Assembly: GCA_964016875.1 (NCBI GenBank)
Contig: OZ024721.1
Location: 11,152,109-11,216,108 of the forward strand
Reading direction: 5' to 3'
Source of the DNA: Fallopia convolvulus
Taxonomy: Eukaryota > Streptophyta > Magnoliopsida > Caryophyllales > Polygonaceae
Length of the DNA stretch: 64,000 nt
The position numbers and the translations under genes were made by a program. The notes beneath the pieces were generated by a model that was given only the letters and a program-made list of their open reading frames with translations, was not told the DNA's origin and searched no databases. This document shows, piece by piece, positions 22,475 to 32,770 of the stretch; position 1 is the first letter of the stretch; every line of letters begins with the position of its first letter.

Positions 22475-24193
22475 GACCGTGAAGTCCCGAACTTCGAGGT
22501 CGGCCTCGCCGGGGGACTCCACCATGAACACCGGGCATTTTTGTTTTGCCGAGGTCGCATAGAAAACGTGACCCTCCTCCTGGTTGCCCTTTACCTCTCC
22601 ATCCCCGTCGTCAACGGGGAATTTCATCTTCAGGTGATAGAGGGAGACTACCGCCTAGAATTTCATCAGGGATACCCTCCCGATGATTGCATTCCACACC
22701 GAAGGCAGGTGCACCACCTTGAACTCCACCATCTCGGTCCTCCTTGTGGATCCGGTGCCTAGTGTCATCCAAAGGTCTATGAGACCTGCCACGTCGACCT
22801 CGTCTCCCGAGAAGGAGGTGAGCTTCCCAGCGTAGGGCTTCAAGGATGTTTCAGAGATGCCCAACTGCTCGAATGCGCCGTAGTACATGATGTCCACGGA
22901 GGATCCCGTGTCCACCAGCACTCGCTTCACCATTTTTCAGCCCACTTGAGCGTGCACCACCAAGGGGTCAGAGTGCGGCATGTGGAGTCCCTCAGCATCT
23001 TCGGAGGTGAAGGCCAAGCTTACGTGAGACCGCGAGGTCTGGGCGACGCTAAATACTGAGGGCTCATGATGGCTTGCCCTCGCGTACCTCTTTCTTTCTG
23101 CCTGGCTTGATCCAGCCAGCGATGGTCCACCCGAGATGGTATGGATATACCCATCGGGTGTTGTTGTCTGCCCAGACCGTGCCTGCTTCGCGAGAGCCTG
23201 CTGCTCGACGTTGTTGGCCTGCACTTGACTCGGGCCTCGTGACACGGTGTTGGCGCCTGACGCGGGGTTGGCACGTCCCTTTTCATTTGGGCTGTACAAA
23301 GGGCCGCCCTTTCCCCTATAGCCTCATTGCTTTCCGCCGAAGCAGTTCCAATTGCCACCGCGGTTGTTGTTGCGGTTGGCGTCGTTCCCGTTGTTATTGT
23401 TGTTGTTGCTTTTGTTGTTGTTGTAGTTCCTGTTGTTGTTGTTGACGGGGTTTTGGGCCTGCGTTACATACGTATCCCTCGCGGGTGGTGCGGCCACCTT
23501 CGCCTTTCCTTTAGCCTCGGCGACAATTTCCTTGTCGGTCTTCGGTCGCGAGCTCTGGTTTGCGGCATCATCGGCATACACCTGGGACGTGATCCGGGCG
23601 CACAGGCTGTCGTACGTCGTTGGGCATTTCAAGAAAATGTAAGTCTTGAAAGGCCCCGGACACAGGTTGCTCATGAGGGTATCTCGCACCGATGATTCAT
23701 CGATGTGTGCAATCTCCGCTACTACGGTGGTGAACCTCGTGAAGAAGGTGCCCAACAACTCGCCCTCTCCCTGCTCAATAACGTGGAGATCCCGCATGTT
23801 CTTCTTGCGCTTCCTTGAGTCGCTGAAGTGTGTGACAAAGGATTCACACAGCTGAGCAAACGAGGCCATAGACCCTATCTTGAGGCTTATGAACCACGTC
23901 ATCGCGGCCTTGTCCAGGGTGGTTGGGAAGATGCGGAAAAATATGGCGTCATTGTAGGATTTGACATTCATTTGGACAACAAAGTGCTTCACGTGCTCCT
24001 CCGGGTCAGTCGTGTCGTCGTAGAGCCCCATTTGTGGCCAATGGAAACCTTTGGACATAGGCGCCTCCTGAATCTCGTCCACGAAGGAGGAACGGCATCC
24101 GACCTCAATGGGTTGACTTCGCGACCTCGATTTGAGAGAGCGCATCGGCGTCAGTGGCCTTGATTTGAGGGGATGCATAACACTCCCCGCCAT
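22475..24193 (-). pseudogene. Tat-like gag and aspartic protease (frameshifted)
   Basis: Gag runs 24193-23324 (289 aa): a Tat-type gag domain, then a Lys/Ala linker and an Asn-rich tail ending NWNCFGGKQ and a stop where a zinc knuckle would start. Remnants of the linker continue in 23299-22937. The protease (22933-22655) begins VKRVLVDTGSSVDIMYYGAF with the catalytic Asp-Thr-Gly intact, followed by hydrophobic strands (VWNAIIGRVSL). A further frame (22627-22442) runs through the linker toward RT (KFPVDDGDGEVKGNQEEGH) and is cut by the nested element. Several frame changes and stops make it a pseudogene. Confidence 0.8.
23360..23445. repeat. GTT/AAC trinucleotide tract coding poly-Asn in Tat gag
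   Basis: An imperfect GTT repeat (plus strand) encodes a run of Asn with Arg, Tyr, Lys and Ser interruptions on the minus strand at the C-terminal end of Gag, just before the zinc-knuckle position. Confidence 0.85.
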
Positions 24194-24603
24194 TTCGGAC
24201 AGCTCCGTGTCCTACATTCTCGAATGTCGTGGGCGGGACCGCGAGATCTGCATGGGATCCCGGGGAGGCCTCTCCGTCGATGAGTCATTGGTGGAAGTCT
24301 CGTATCCCGGCACATGCCCAGGGATGTACGCAGGTACGTACTCGGAGTGGGGTTGCCCCGGGGGGTGGGGGAATATGGACGTATGAAGGGGCGAAGCCCT
24401 GCTGGTACTGCCCATAGCCCGGGTAGGGATATGAGTTCGGGGGTGCACCGCTCGGCTTGTACCCTTGGAATGGGTAGGGGTTTTGTGGGGCGGTGTACGT
24501 CCAACCTGAGGGGACCACGAACGAGAAGTCCGGAGGTCTCGCGCCCTCCGTCGATCTTCAACACGTCGATCTTCAACGAGCAAGATAGTTCTTGAGTTCA
24601 AGA

Positions 24604-24979
24604 TGTTTTTCGACCCTCTTCCACTTACGAGGTTCTTCTCTTTTTATAGAAAATTGAGGAGCCGAGTTTTGGTTATTGCTCGATGTGGGACGCCCGAGAT
24701 CAGGGCTTCTGATTGGTCCGGAGGTGAGGCAGTTGATGATTGGTCGGAGGGAACGGCGACAGCTGAGTGGTCTGGACGGGCGGGGGTGTCAGTCGAGTCG
24801 GCAACGAGATTGAAACCTCGCTCCCGAGGTTTCGGGCGACCTCGCGTAGATAAAGATTTTGTTTAATTAAAAGACAGGTATGGTAGTGGGCCCCAGAATC
24901 CACCTTGGGAGTCCCGTCGGATCCGTTTATTCCTTGTATCCCGGGCCCACTTCCTATTTTACTATTTTGAACTCCATCA
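24604..24979 (-). repeat. Probable 5' LTR of the Tat-like element
   Basis: On the minus strand the segment starts TGATGGAGTTC (24979), carries a TATA-like CTATAAAAAGAG at about 24648-24637 and ends near ...AAAAACA (24604), upstream of gag. The right edge is placed where Copia RNase H coding starts. The PBS was not recognised and the partner LTR is missing, so the limits are estimates. Confidence 0.4.
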
Positions 24980-26220
24980 GAAGGTACAAAAATGCATTTC
25001 CCTAGCTACGTACCACTGAGGTTGAGTACATTGCAACCATGAAAGCCTACAAGAAGATGATGTGGATGAAAACTTTCTGGTTGAGTTGGGTGTAGAGCGG
25101 GATAAATATGTCTTATTGTGTGATGATCAAAGTCTTATTCACTTAGGGGCCTTTGTGGATTGCCATGATAATGACATTATCCTGCATTATAATGTAGGAT
25201 TTAATGCAAAATGCATTGACATAAAACAGGCTCTTATAATGTAGGATTTAATGCAAAATGCAAATTGCATTAAATCTTGCATATAATGCGATAATGTCAT
25301 TATCCTGGTGATCCAAACAGGCTCTTATAAAAGAACTCAACCCTCGCTTTCACTCAAAACACATTGATATAAAACATCTTAAATCCCCTAAAGCGGAAAA
25401 AGACTAGTTTTCTAGAAATTTTGAAGCATGTGCTTTTTATGGAAGTGGGATTTGTTATAGGAGTTTGTTATAACTAAACCTAGCTTATGAACTATGAAAT
25501 AGATAGTGGCATGACAAACTTGGTTAAGAACATATGTGGAGGTAGCTTATATGAAATGAGCCATATCTATCCAACTTACTTGTGACTGGCCCAAATGCAA
25601 TGAAGACGGCCCATCATGACGATCCGGAGAAAGAGCTTGCTCACTTTACTTGGAACACAACGTTTTAGTGTGATCTGAGTAACCCTAGATATATAAGCTC
25701 ACCTCTGACTCTTGGGAGCTGACTTTCACTTTCGGTGCTTTAAAATCCAGAGAGAGAATAGAGGAAGAAAGAAAAGAGAGAAAAGAGAGTTTCGACATCG
25801 ACGGTGGAGCAATCGACGGAGAAAGGACCTCGGTTGAAGAACTCGTCGAGATTTATGGTGGCGACGACTTGAAAGCTTCATCTCAAGCTTTCCAGAGCCT
25901 TGATTGGGGGCGAAAAACCGGATCTGAGATTTCTCCTTTTACCTCTTCTCTTCTTTGTTGTCTATGGTGGTGTTTCTCTTTTCTAGCATCTTGTATACGT
26001 AGATCTCTGTGTGTTGTACCTTGATTGTAGCCGATCTTCAACAATATTCGATAACTTAGTGGATTCGGACGAGTCTTCCATACTCCCCAGAGTAGGATTT
26101 TTCCGAACTGGGTCACCAAATTAAACCTTCTCGTGTCCATTCCTACTTTACTTTCTTAAGTTCTTATGCTTGCTTGCATGTTGAATGTTTGGATCTGGAG
26201 TTTGGTAATCTAGTTTTACA
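24980..26220 (+). mobile_element. Copia remnant: RNase H end and probable 3' LTR
   Basis: Degenerate RNase H coding (KVQKCISLAT, EVEYIATMKAYKKMMWMK, FLVELGVERDKYVLLCDDQS, then after the MITE ELNPRFHSKHIDIKH) is typical of the C-terminus of Copia polyproteins. A purine tract, GGAAGTGGGA (25441-25450), precedes a probable LTR from TGTTATAGGAG (25453). The LTR has TATATAAGC at about 25690 and ends near TAGTTTTACA (26220). The rest of the element, to the left, has been replaced by the Tat-like element. The LTR right end is uncertain. Confidence 0.6.
25146..25324. mobile_element. Tourist-like (PIF/Harbinger) MITE, 179 bp, TTA target duplication
   Basis: Inverted ends (GGGGCCTTTGTGGATTGCC at the left; GAGCCTGTTTGGATCACC read inward from the right) continue as long imperfect inverted repeats containing GATAATGACATTATC and GATTTAATGCA. 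TTA flanks it on both sides (25143-25145, 25325-25327). Removing it restores the Copia RNase H order HL...KELNPRFHS. It has no coding capacity. Confidence 0.8.
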
Positions 26221-27199
26221 GAGTTGCATATGATTTGATATTGGTCTTCAAATTAAGGCAACAATTAGGTTTATTTGGTCCATAGGTGGCACTTAGTCCA
26301 TTACAACGAGGAAGGGAAATTTGAACTCGCAACCTAATGATCATGGACGTCATCACTGTTGAGAGTTATCCCACATCGGAAATTAGGAACTACAATTACC
26401 TACTATATAAGGTCATGAGTTACTCCACCCATTACCATATGGTTTTGGGTTGGAACCTAATTGAGCTTGTATGTTAGGCCCATTATCGCACGACCCCCAG
26501 ATTACCGACTCATCGGACTTTATCAATCACCTACTAGCTAGATTGGTGAGGCTTGACTTAGTCGAGTTGCAAGTAAGAGGGCACATATTGTTTGCATTGA
26601 TCAACATAATCTTGATTAACTTAGTTCGACTAGGTTTATCATATGTATCCTAATGCATGCATGCCTTCTTAACATTTAGATCATCGAACAACTCGTAACT
26701 ACTAATAACTAATTAGTCATAGATAAGTAAATCCTCTCTAAATCACAAGCTTCTAATTCGACCAAAAAAATTACAAGCTTCTAAATATGTTTCTTACTTA
26801 GAAATAAGGGTTGTTTATCTCACTTCTTGTACTTGATAGAGAATCATACGTTATGAAAGTGTTTAAAAGTAAGGCACAAATTAAATTGTCAATTTATCAT
26901 TTTTTCTGATTTGGTAACTAGAAGATAGACTTGAACAAATGGAGAAAAACAAGTAATCACAAGAAAACAATCTCAACTTTACACTCCAAAACAAGAATCA
27001 ATCATTTGTTTCTTTCAACATGACTTTAGTATCAATCCTAAATCGTAAAGGTAATCAGAATAACAACTGGCCCCTTAATTTGGGGAAACTAAAACAATGC
27101 TGAACAATTCCTTTGCTAGAACCCTTTGAAAAAGGCCTCATTATGGATAGATCTTGAAGCTTTTACAATAATAATTATGAGCTTGTGAAGGGTCTATTT
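26221..27199. other. Intergenic region, possible LTR/TRIM remnant
   Basis: No gene is seen. From about 26358 the sequence TGTTGAGAGTTATCCCACATCGG followed by CTATATAAGGTCATGAG resembles the start and TATA region of common short plant LTRs, but no partner or target duplication was found. The part 26660-27199 is AT-rich flank and the 3' untranslated side of the laccase gene. Confidence 0.4.
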
Positions 27200-29757
27200 C
27201 TAGCATATGGGCAAATCCGCAGGTGCTTCCTCTAGTGTCTCCAACTCTCCGATTCCATCTTCCACAAGAAACGCCATGGCCAGCCCCCATTTTATGTGCA
27301 CATCCAAATGACAATGCATTAGCCAAACCCCTGCACCAATTATTCATACCAAAAAGAGCATTAAAAAAACTAAGATTGAAATCAAATCCTCCAGCTTGAA
27401 TTGCAAACATGGATACAATTTCTCATAGACTTATTACCTGGGTTGTCTGCAACGAATCGGATGACTGCCCACCCATTGACGGGCACTGCAACTGTGTTCC
27501 TCATAGGAGGATCCACCAAGTTGAACTTTTGGGTGTCTTTCTTGGGGTTGAAGTTTCCAAATCCGATTGCGAGGATGTAGAAGTCGTATCCATGGAGGTG
27601 GATAGGGTGGTTCTCAGCCGCAAAGATGCTTGTTCCTTGCAGAACCACTTGAACTCTGGCTCCATACTTGAGTGGGTACAACTTGGTAGCTTTTATTGGC
27701 TGCCATAACGAGCGACTCACGTTCTTCCCAGTGTAGTCGAATTTGATGGGTGGGTTGGCAGGGAAGTCAGTGGTAAAGACTCCTTTGATTCCATTCTTGT
27801 GAGCCTGAAGAAGGGACCAATTTGAAGGTAGGACAAAGGAGACGTTGTTCATGCTGGCCATGAAGCGAGTCCCGTTAGGGCCTTGGCATCGCAACTTGCT
27901 CACACCCGGAGGGCAAGCATGGAGGCCAAGCCCCACGGTGAAGAACAAGTTCTCGTCGACTTCTTTGGGGATCGTCACCTGTTGATAAAGGTATCCATTA
28001 AAAACGTCACAAAAAACTTAAATCTGTTGTTGATTGGTAACCGTTAGGGGTGGTTCGAGGGCAGAGCTCCCGACACACCAGGGGTCCCATGGTTCGCCCC
28101 TGACAGAGGGTGCCCCACAATGGTGGTCGCATTGTTAGTAAACCATGTTAAATCTTGGTGTCTTTCTTTGCTTGTATCATTCTCGTTACAATAAAAAAAA
28201 ATATATGTATAAAAATGAAGTGTGGGGAGACATTCTTACTTGTCTAGGGCTCCTAAAGCTCTTTGTGAACTTTGTTACGGTGTTGGTGTCGTTGAAAGCT
28301 GGAAGAGATGGCTTGATGGGCTTGGAATTTGGGGCGGATTTGTAGCTCAAGATTGCGGTGGTGGTGGTGTTGTCAAAGGGCGCGTTGCTAGCGCTTTGGT
28401 AGGGTTTTGCGGCCATGTAGTAACGAGCTGGTTTCTGGTTAGCCTTGATCAGGACGTCGGTAGTCTGGCCTGGCCCGAGCATGATGACATTTGTGGTGAA
28501 GGGCTTGACATAGGAGGCATCGGCTCCCACCACCGTCATCTTGTGGTTGGCCACCGAAAAGAAGAGCTCTTGGTTTAGAGCCGCATTGATCACTCGGAGC
28601 AAGTGTGTCTCACCGGTTTTGATCGGGACGATCGTAGTGTCTGTATAAGAAAATGAAAAAGATTGTGCATTCATAATCTTCAAGTATGGTTTCTTTTGTG
28701 GTGAAAATGCTAAAATCTAATATTTAAAAAACCTTTTTTGGAGCAATTGTAGAGATCCCCTGGTTGGCCATTGATGGTGTATGCATTTGAGACGTTAGGA
28801 GCTGCTCCTGTTCTTGTTGCGTGCTTTATGACATTAACAGGATCAACTTTCCACCATTCCCCTGTTTTCAAGTGAACCAAAAGTAGGGCATTACAAATGT
28901 TTTTCAAGTTAAAAATATAACTATATGTTTCTCACAAGATTGTGCATTCATAATCTCTTCAAGTACTCATGACATTTGGTATGCGCTTGTTTAATTACCA
29001 AGAAGGATGGGAGTCTCGCGAGTTGGCTTAGGGAAAGGATAGGAGGACCCTTGTTTGGGTCGGATAATGAGAGCGCCATAAACGGTGGCTCGGAGCCATG
29101 AACTATGAGCATGCCACCAGAGAGTGCCCTCTTGCCCATTAATTCTGAACCTATATGTATAACTTCCTCCAGGGCGGATTGGGCATTGGGTCACAAACTC
29201 CGGTCCATCGGACCACCCGGTTCTCATCTGCCTCACACCATGCCTAAAGAGTTTTTATTGAAACAATTCATGGAACAAATAATTACATAAACATTAGGTT
29301 AACTGGATTATTGATCTATATGATAAAGACTAGTACTTAGTATGCTTGCATATATTAAGTGATGTAACCATAAGTGATACAAGCTACATACCAATGAATG
29401 GTGACATTGTATTTAGCCTTGTTGACAACATTGATAACAAGACTATCTCCATTGTTGACTTCCAAGGTTGGTCCTGGGAGCTGGCCGTTGACCGTGATCG
29501 CGTTAGTAGTCCTGCACAGCCTCTTCACTGGTGTGGATTGAACCTACATGTAGTCAAAGAGAACACAACTGATCATGATGAGATTTGACCTTTAAAAATA
29601 TGACTAATTATGATTAAGTACAATGTATATGACTTAGCTAGGAGCATGTACATACAACAAAATTGTGGTGATGCGTTTTGGCAGAAGCCAATGCAAGTGC
29701 TGAAGCCAAAATCAGCAATAGGCTCAGCTTGTGCAAGAACGAACTCATTGTATACAT
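27200..29757 (-). CDS. Laccase (multicopper oxidase), 7 exons, about 566 aa
   Basis: Exons (minus): 29757-29656, 29543-29392, 29243-28999, 28861-28733, 28640-28240, 27978-27438, 27330-27200 (stop 27202-27200). The sum is 1701 nt, exactly 567 codons, with GT-AG at every junction. Residues 4-26 form a signal peptide (MSSFLHKLSLLLILASAL...), so the enzyme is secreted to the cell wall. All four copper motifs are present: IHWHGVRQ, WWHAHSSWLRAT, HPIHLHGYDFY and HCHLDVHIKWGL. The position after the last motif is Leu, as in high-potential type-1 copper sites. Plant laccases oxidise phenols such as monolignols with O2, for lignin or flavonoid polymerisation. Start: Met at 29757 is the first in frame, and Met at 29748 is an alternative. 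The paralogue group cannot be named by eye. Confidence 0.93.
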
Positions 29758-29846
29758 TTTTGTGCGAGGAATTGTGGGAAAAAGAAGAGCTTAGAATTCA
29801 GAAATGAGAAGTGGAAGTGTGAGAAAACTAGGACAAGGGAAGTGGG

Positions 29847-29854
29847 TATATATA
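29847..29854 (-). promoter_or_regulatory. TATA box of the laccase gene
   Basis: TATATATA about 90 bp upstream of the start codon on the minus strand, in a GC-poor leader. Spacing suits a short 5' untranslated region. Confidence 0.6.
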
Positions 29855-29859
29855 GGAGG

Positions 29860-30778
29860 ATTAATTGTGGAGCAAATAGAGACACTAATTAGAGGTTGTT
29901 ATGAGGTTGGAAGGTTTGGTTTTGTTCCCACCAAATTAGAATTGATTTAATTTTGAGTTTTTATTCTGGTTTTCAATCGTGGTTCATTACAAGTTTTGTT
30001 TTTTTGTGGTTGGTTTGCAAGAACTAAAATTTGTTTTGCAAAGATTTGTTTTTGAAAAGGGAAGATTGCTTCAATTCAAGCTTGGCAATGTTTGGTGCAC
30101 CCACTTACTGGCCTATCGCGCAAGTCATAATAATGGACTTTAATAGTGGGTTACTATCACTTTACTATGGGAACATCTTCGTTAGTTTATTTATTTGGGA
30201 TCTCTTAACTAATCAAAACTTGAGCTAGTAAAATAATATCGGTGCCAGAGTATAGTTAAACACTTCGATCATCAGTCATCATAACTCATGCAAAATTATC
30301 CAACCTTTAAGAGATAACGAAGTTCTCCCATATCGAAAAAATGAAACAAAAATATTTATATATAAGTAAAGTAAAATCCTTACAGAAATATCTTTTGATT
30401 AAAACTACGCCCTAATAAGACTTGTCCCTTTTATGCATATTTTTGAAATTTGAGTTACTAGTCCTAATCTCAAAATAATTTATTAATTGAGTTACCAATC
30501 TTACAAAAACAATGCGTATTTTTTTTCAAAATAATTATTAACCATACTTTATTTTCAAGTGTCTTCCCTAGCTACTACAACCTTCTTATAGCTATAACAT
30601 CATTTCTTTTGGTACAACTTACAGGAATAAAATAGCTGTTAGATTTGGAAGGTTAAACATCGGTCCTAAAGCAATACACGAGTTTGATTCGCTAATAAGT
30701 TCGTTAAGCGAAAATATGTCTAGGCTGGATTACCGACTGTACGTCTATGACCTATTAAAAATGGCGTCTTTTTTATAG
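29860..30778. other. Intergenic, laccase upstream flank
   Basis: AT-rich sequence with no frame of protein character and no transposon end that I could recognise. The first few hundred bases are the presumed laccase promoter. Confidence 0.5.
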
Positions 30779-31250
30779 TGCAGCGAATGCGGATGGCGTC
30801 GTGGCTTCTTACGGGTTCGTTTTCAGGGACTCTCGCTGCGCCCCTATCCACTTTGACGGAGGACTGATTGCTCATCAATCTGTTCTGACATCCGAGACCA
30901 TCGCCTTACGCTAGCGACTTCTTGAGGCCATCCGTCGTGGCATTCCCCGGATCCAGAATGAAGGCGATAATTTGCAGCTGGTCAAGGCTGTTCTTGGTGA
31001 CTGGCGCTGCCTGTGGGAGATTGAGTTGCTTCGTTCGGACATCCACTGCTTGTTGGCTCGTTTTCAGGATTGGGATATCGCTCACGTCAACCGTGAGTGC
31101 AATTCGGTGGCGGACTACATCGCTGGCTCGTTCCGACATGTCTCCTCTGTTCCACTTGCAGTCGACTCGGGTTTACACACCCTCATCCGACAGGATGCCC
31201 TTGGGCGAACCCCTTTTCTTATAAAAAAAATGGCGTCTGGTTCGGGTTGA
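30779..31250 (+). pseudogene. RNase H-like (RVT_3 type) domain fragment
   Basis: The frame reads NADGVVASYGFVFRDSRCAP, FDGGLIAHQSVLTSETIALR, one stop (TAG at about 30914), RLLEAIRRGIPRIQNEGDNL and CLLARFQDWDIAHVNRECNS, then VADYIAG. This is the plant RNase H-like domain found at the end of some LINE polyproteins and as stand-alone RVT_3 genes. The E-G-D and N-x-x-A-D features are kept. GC content is clearly higher than the flanks, and the segment is bounded by AT-rich DNA. An in-frame stop and the missing N-terminus make it a pseudogene or LINE fragment. Confidence 0.7.
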
Positions 31251-32272
31251 CTTTTATAAAAGAAAAAAATATGCCATTTAGGTTTAATAACCTCAAATTT
31301 TCACGTTTCCAAATTTTTTTCTATTTTTACTTGCACAGCGTTTTATAGAATTATTGTGTTATTTATTTGTATTTGTTAAATTTTAATTAAATTAATATAG
31401 GTACGTTGTAAGATATTTTAAAAAAATTATAAGTATCTTATCTACATAAAACTACCATTATGAAACATAATTATTAAAAACTAATCTTATCTAAAAAAAT
31501 TATCCTATCCAAAAATAAAAAACTAATATATTGATTGATTGTTTTGTTTAATATATAGATAAAACTAATTAAAAATAATTCAATCAAATTTCAACCAATC
31601 CGATTAATTGTAAAAGGATGGATTGCATGGTTCAATGTCGATCCGTTTTATATATTATTTTAACATCTGCTTTACTATATAGTAATGATGATTGAGAAAT
31701 CAAAAATTAAGAAAGTTTTTTAATTTAAATTTTTCATATGGCTCAAATTTTTACAAAGACTTGGTTTTTGTTTTAGTATTGTACTAGGGTACATTTCTTA
31801 CAAAAATAAATTAAGTCTTTGAGATCCATGTCCAAAGTCAATCCAAAGCAAATCGGGCCGAAGCAATAAATATTTGATATGATATCCATTGGAACAACTA
31901 CATTGAAGATTAATCTAACCCGATCAAAGCGCAAGAGATGTGAAGAAGTTGTGCCGGCAAGGCGTGCTCGTCCGCGCCGGCACCCACAAGGTCTTTATGG
32001 GCATCCCTCAAAAGAAATTAATGTTTTCACTTAATAAGCATTTTGGATTCTTAGAATGAGCATTTACTATGTTTGACTCATGTTAGCATTACTTGAAGTT
32101 CTAGAACTAGTGTGAACATGAGTTAGGCATTTATGTCTAGTTGAAGCCAAGTTCATGTATCTCATCCATGTCCAAATTTCCCTCCTTGATACATTATATT
32201 GGACATGGCTTTATGACTATAAAAGGGGCGTCCCCTCCCTTGTAATATAACATGAAGATTGAATAAAAAAAG
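31251..32272. other. AT-rich intergenic region
   Basis: Mostly AT-rich (31310-31720) with poly-T and poly-A tracts. A short GC-rich piece at 31950-31990 (GCCGGCAAGGCGTGC...CGCGCCGGC) is an imperfect inverted repeat of unknown origin. No gene is seen. Confidence 0.5.
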
Positions 32273-32770
32273 GGAAAATTCCTTTTGGTGCCCCTAAGGT
32301 TTTGCCTTTTCCTTTTGGTACCAAAAAAAATACTTATTCCTCTTGGTACCCCTGAGGTTTTGGTTTTTCCCGTTGATGCCCCTCTCCGGTTCAAATTAGC
32401 TAATTTCAAGCTTACCATTATGTTCATCACCCTTAAATTAGTAGGATTCAACTTTTAAAACACTTAAATTCATAACCAAACTACATCAATTTGAATTTTT
32501 AAACAATCCTCTATTTTAAGGGGTTGTTTACAAAATTGTTTAAAAATTCAAATTGATGTAGTTTTATAATGAATTTTGATGTTTTAATAGTCAAATCCTA
32601 CTAATTTAAGGGTGATAAACATAATGGTAAGCTTGAAATTGGCTAATTTGAATCGGAGAGGGGCGTCAACGGGAAAAGCCAAAACCTCAGTGGTACCAAG
32701 AGGAATAAGTTTTTTTCTTGGGCACTAAAAGGAAAAGGCAAAAACTTTGGGGTACCAAAAGGAATTTTCC
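32273..32770. mobile_element. Foldback MITE, Mutator-like, 498 bp with near-complete inverted arms
   Basis: The left arm (GGAAAATTCCTTTTGGTGCC...) and right arm (GGAATTTTCC at the end) are inverted copies of more than 200 bp each. They include TTGGTACC, GGTTTTGG, CCTCTCCGGTTCAAATTAGC and TTAAATTAGTAGGATT, and meet near 32515. Flanks TAAAAAAAG and TAAAAAAAA are a likely 9-bp target duplication with one mismatch, as for Mutator-like MITEs. Nothing is encoded. A transcript would fold into one long hairpin. Confidence 0.8.

Larger units (their letters stand above)
16027..24979 (-). mobile_element. Tat-like Ty3/Gypsy element, 3'-truncated and split by a nested insertion
   Basis: Minus strand order: putative LTR (24979 to about 24604), gag (24193-23324), protease (22933-22655), then RT (16747-16027) after removing the nested element 16753-22469. 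The reading frame continues across the nested insertion: ...DFTVP on one side and IPEAERRVV on the other, joined through one TSD copy. The element stops in the middle of RT at about 16027. RNase H, integrase and the 3' LTR are absent. Gag sequence (LYDDTTDPEEHV, QGEGELLGTFFTRF) and the protease-RT style are Tat-like. Confidence 0.8.

Noticed and set aside
23074..24601. Many overlapping frames on both strands across the Tat gag region
   Set aside because: GC-rich gag sequence leaves shadow frames open; only the minus-strand gag/protease frames show family motifs.
28040..28135. Possible tRNA-derived SINE in the laccase intron (GGTTCGAGGGC, GGTTCGCCCC words)
   Set aside because: No A box/B box pair at proper spacing, no poly-A or TTG tail and no target duplication found by eye.
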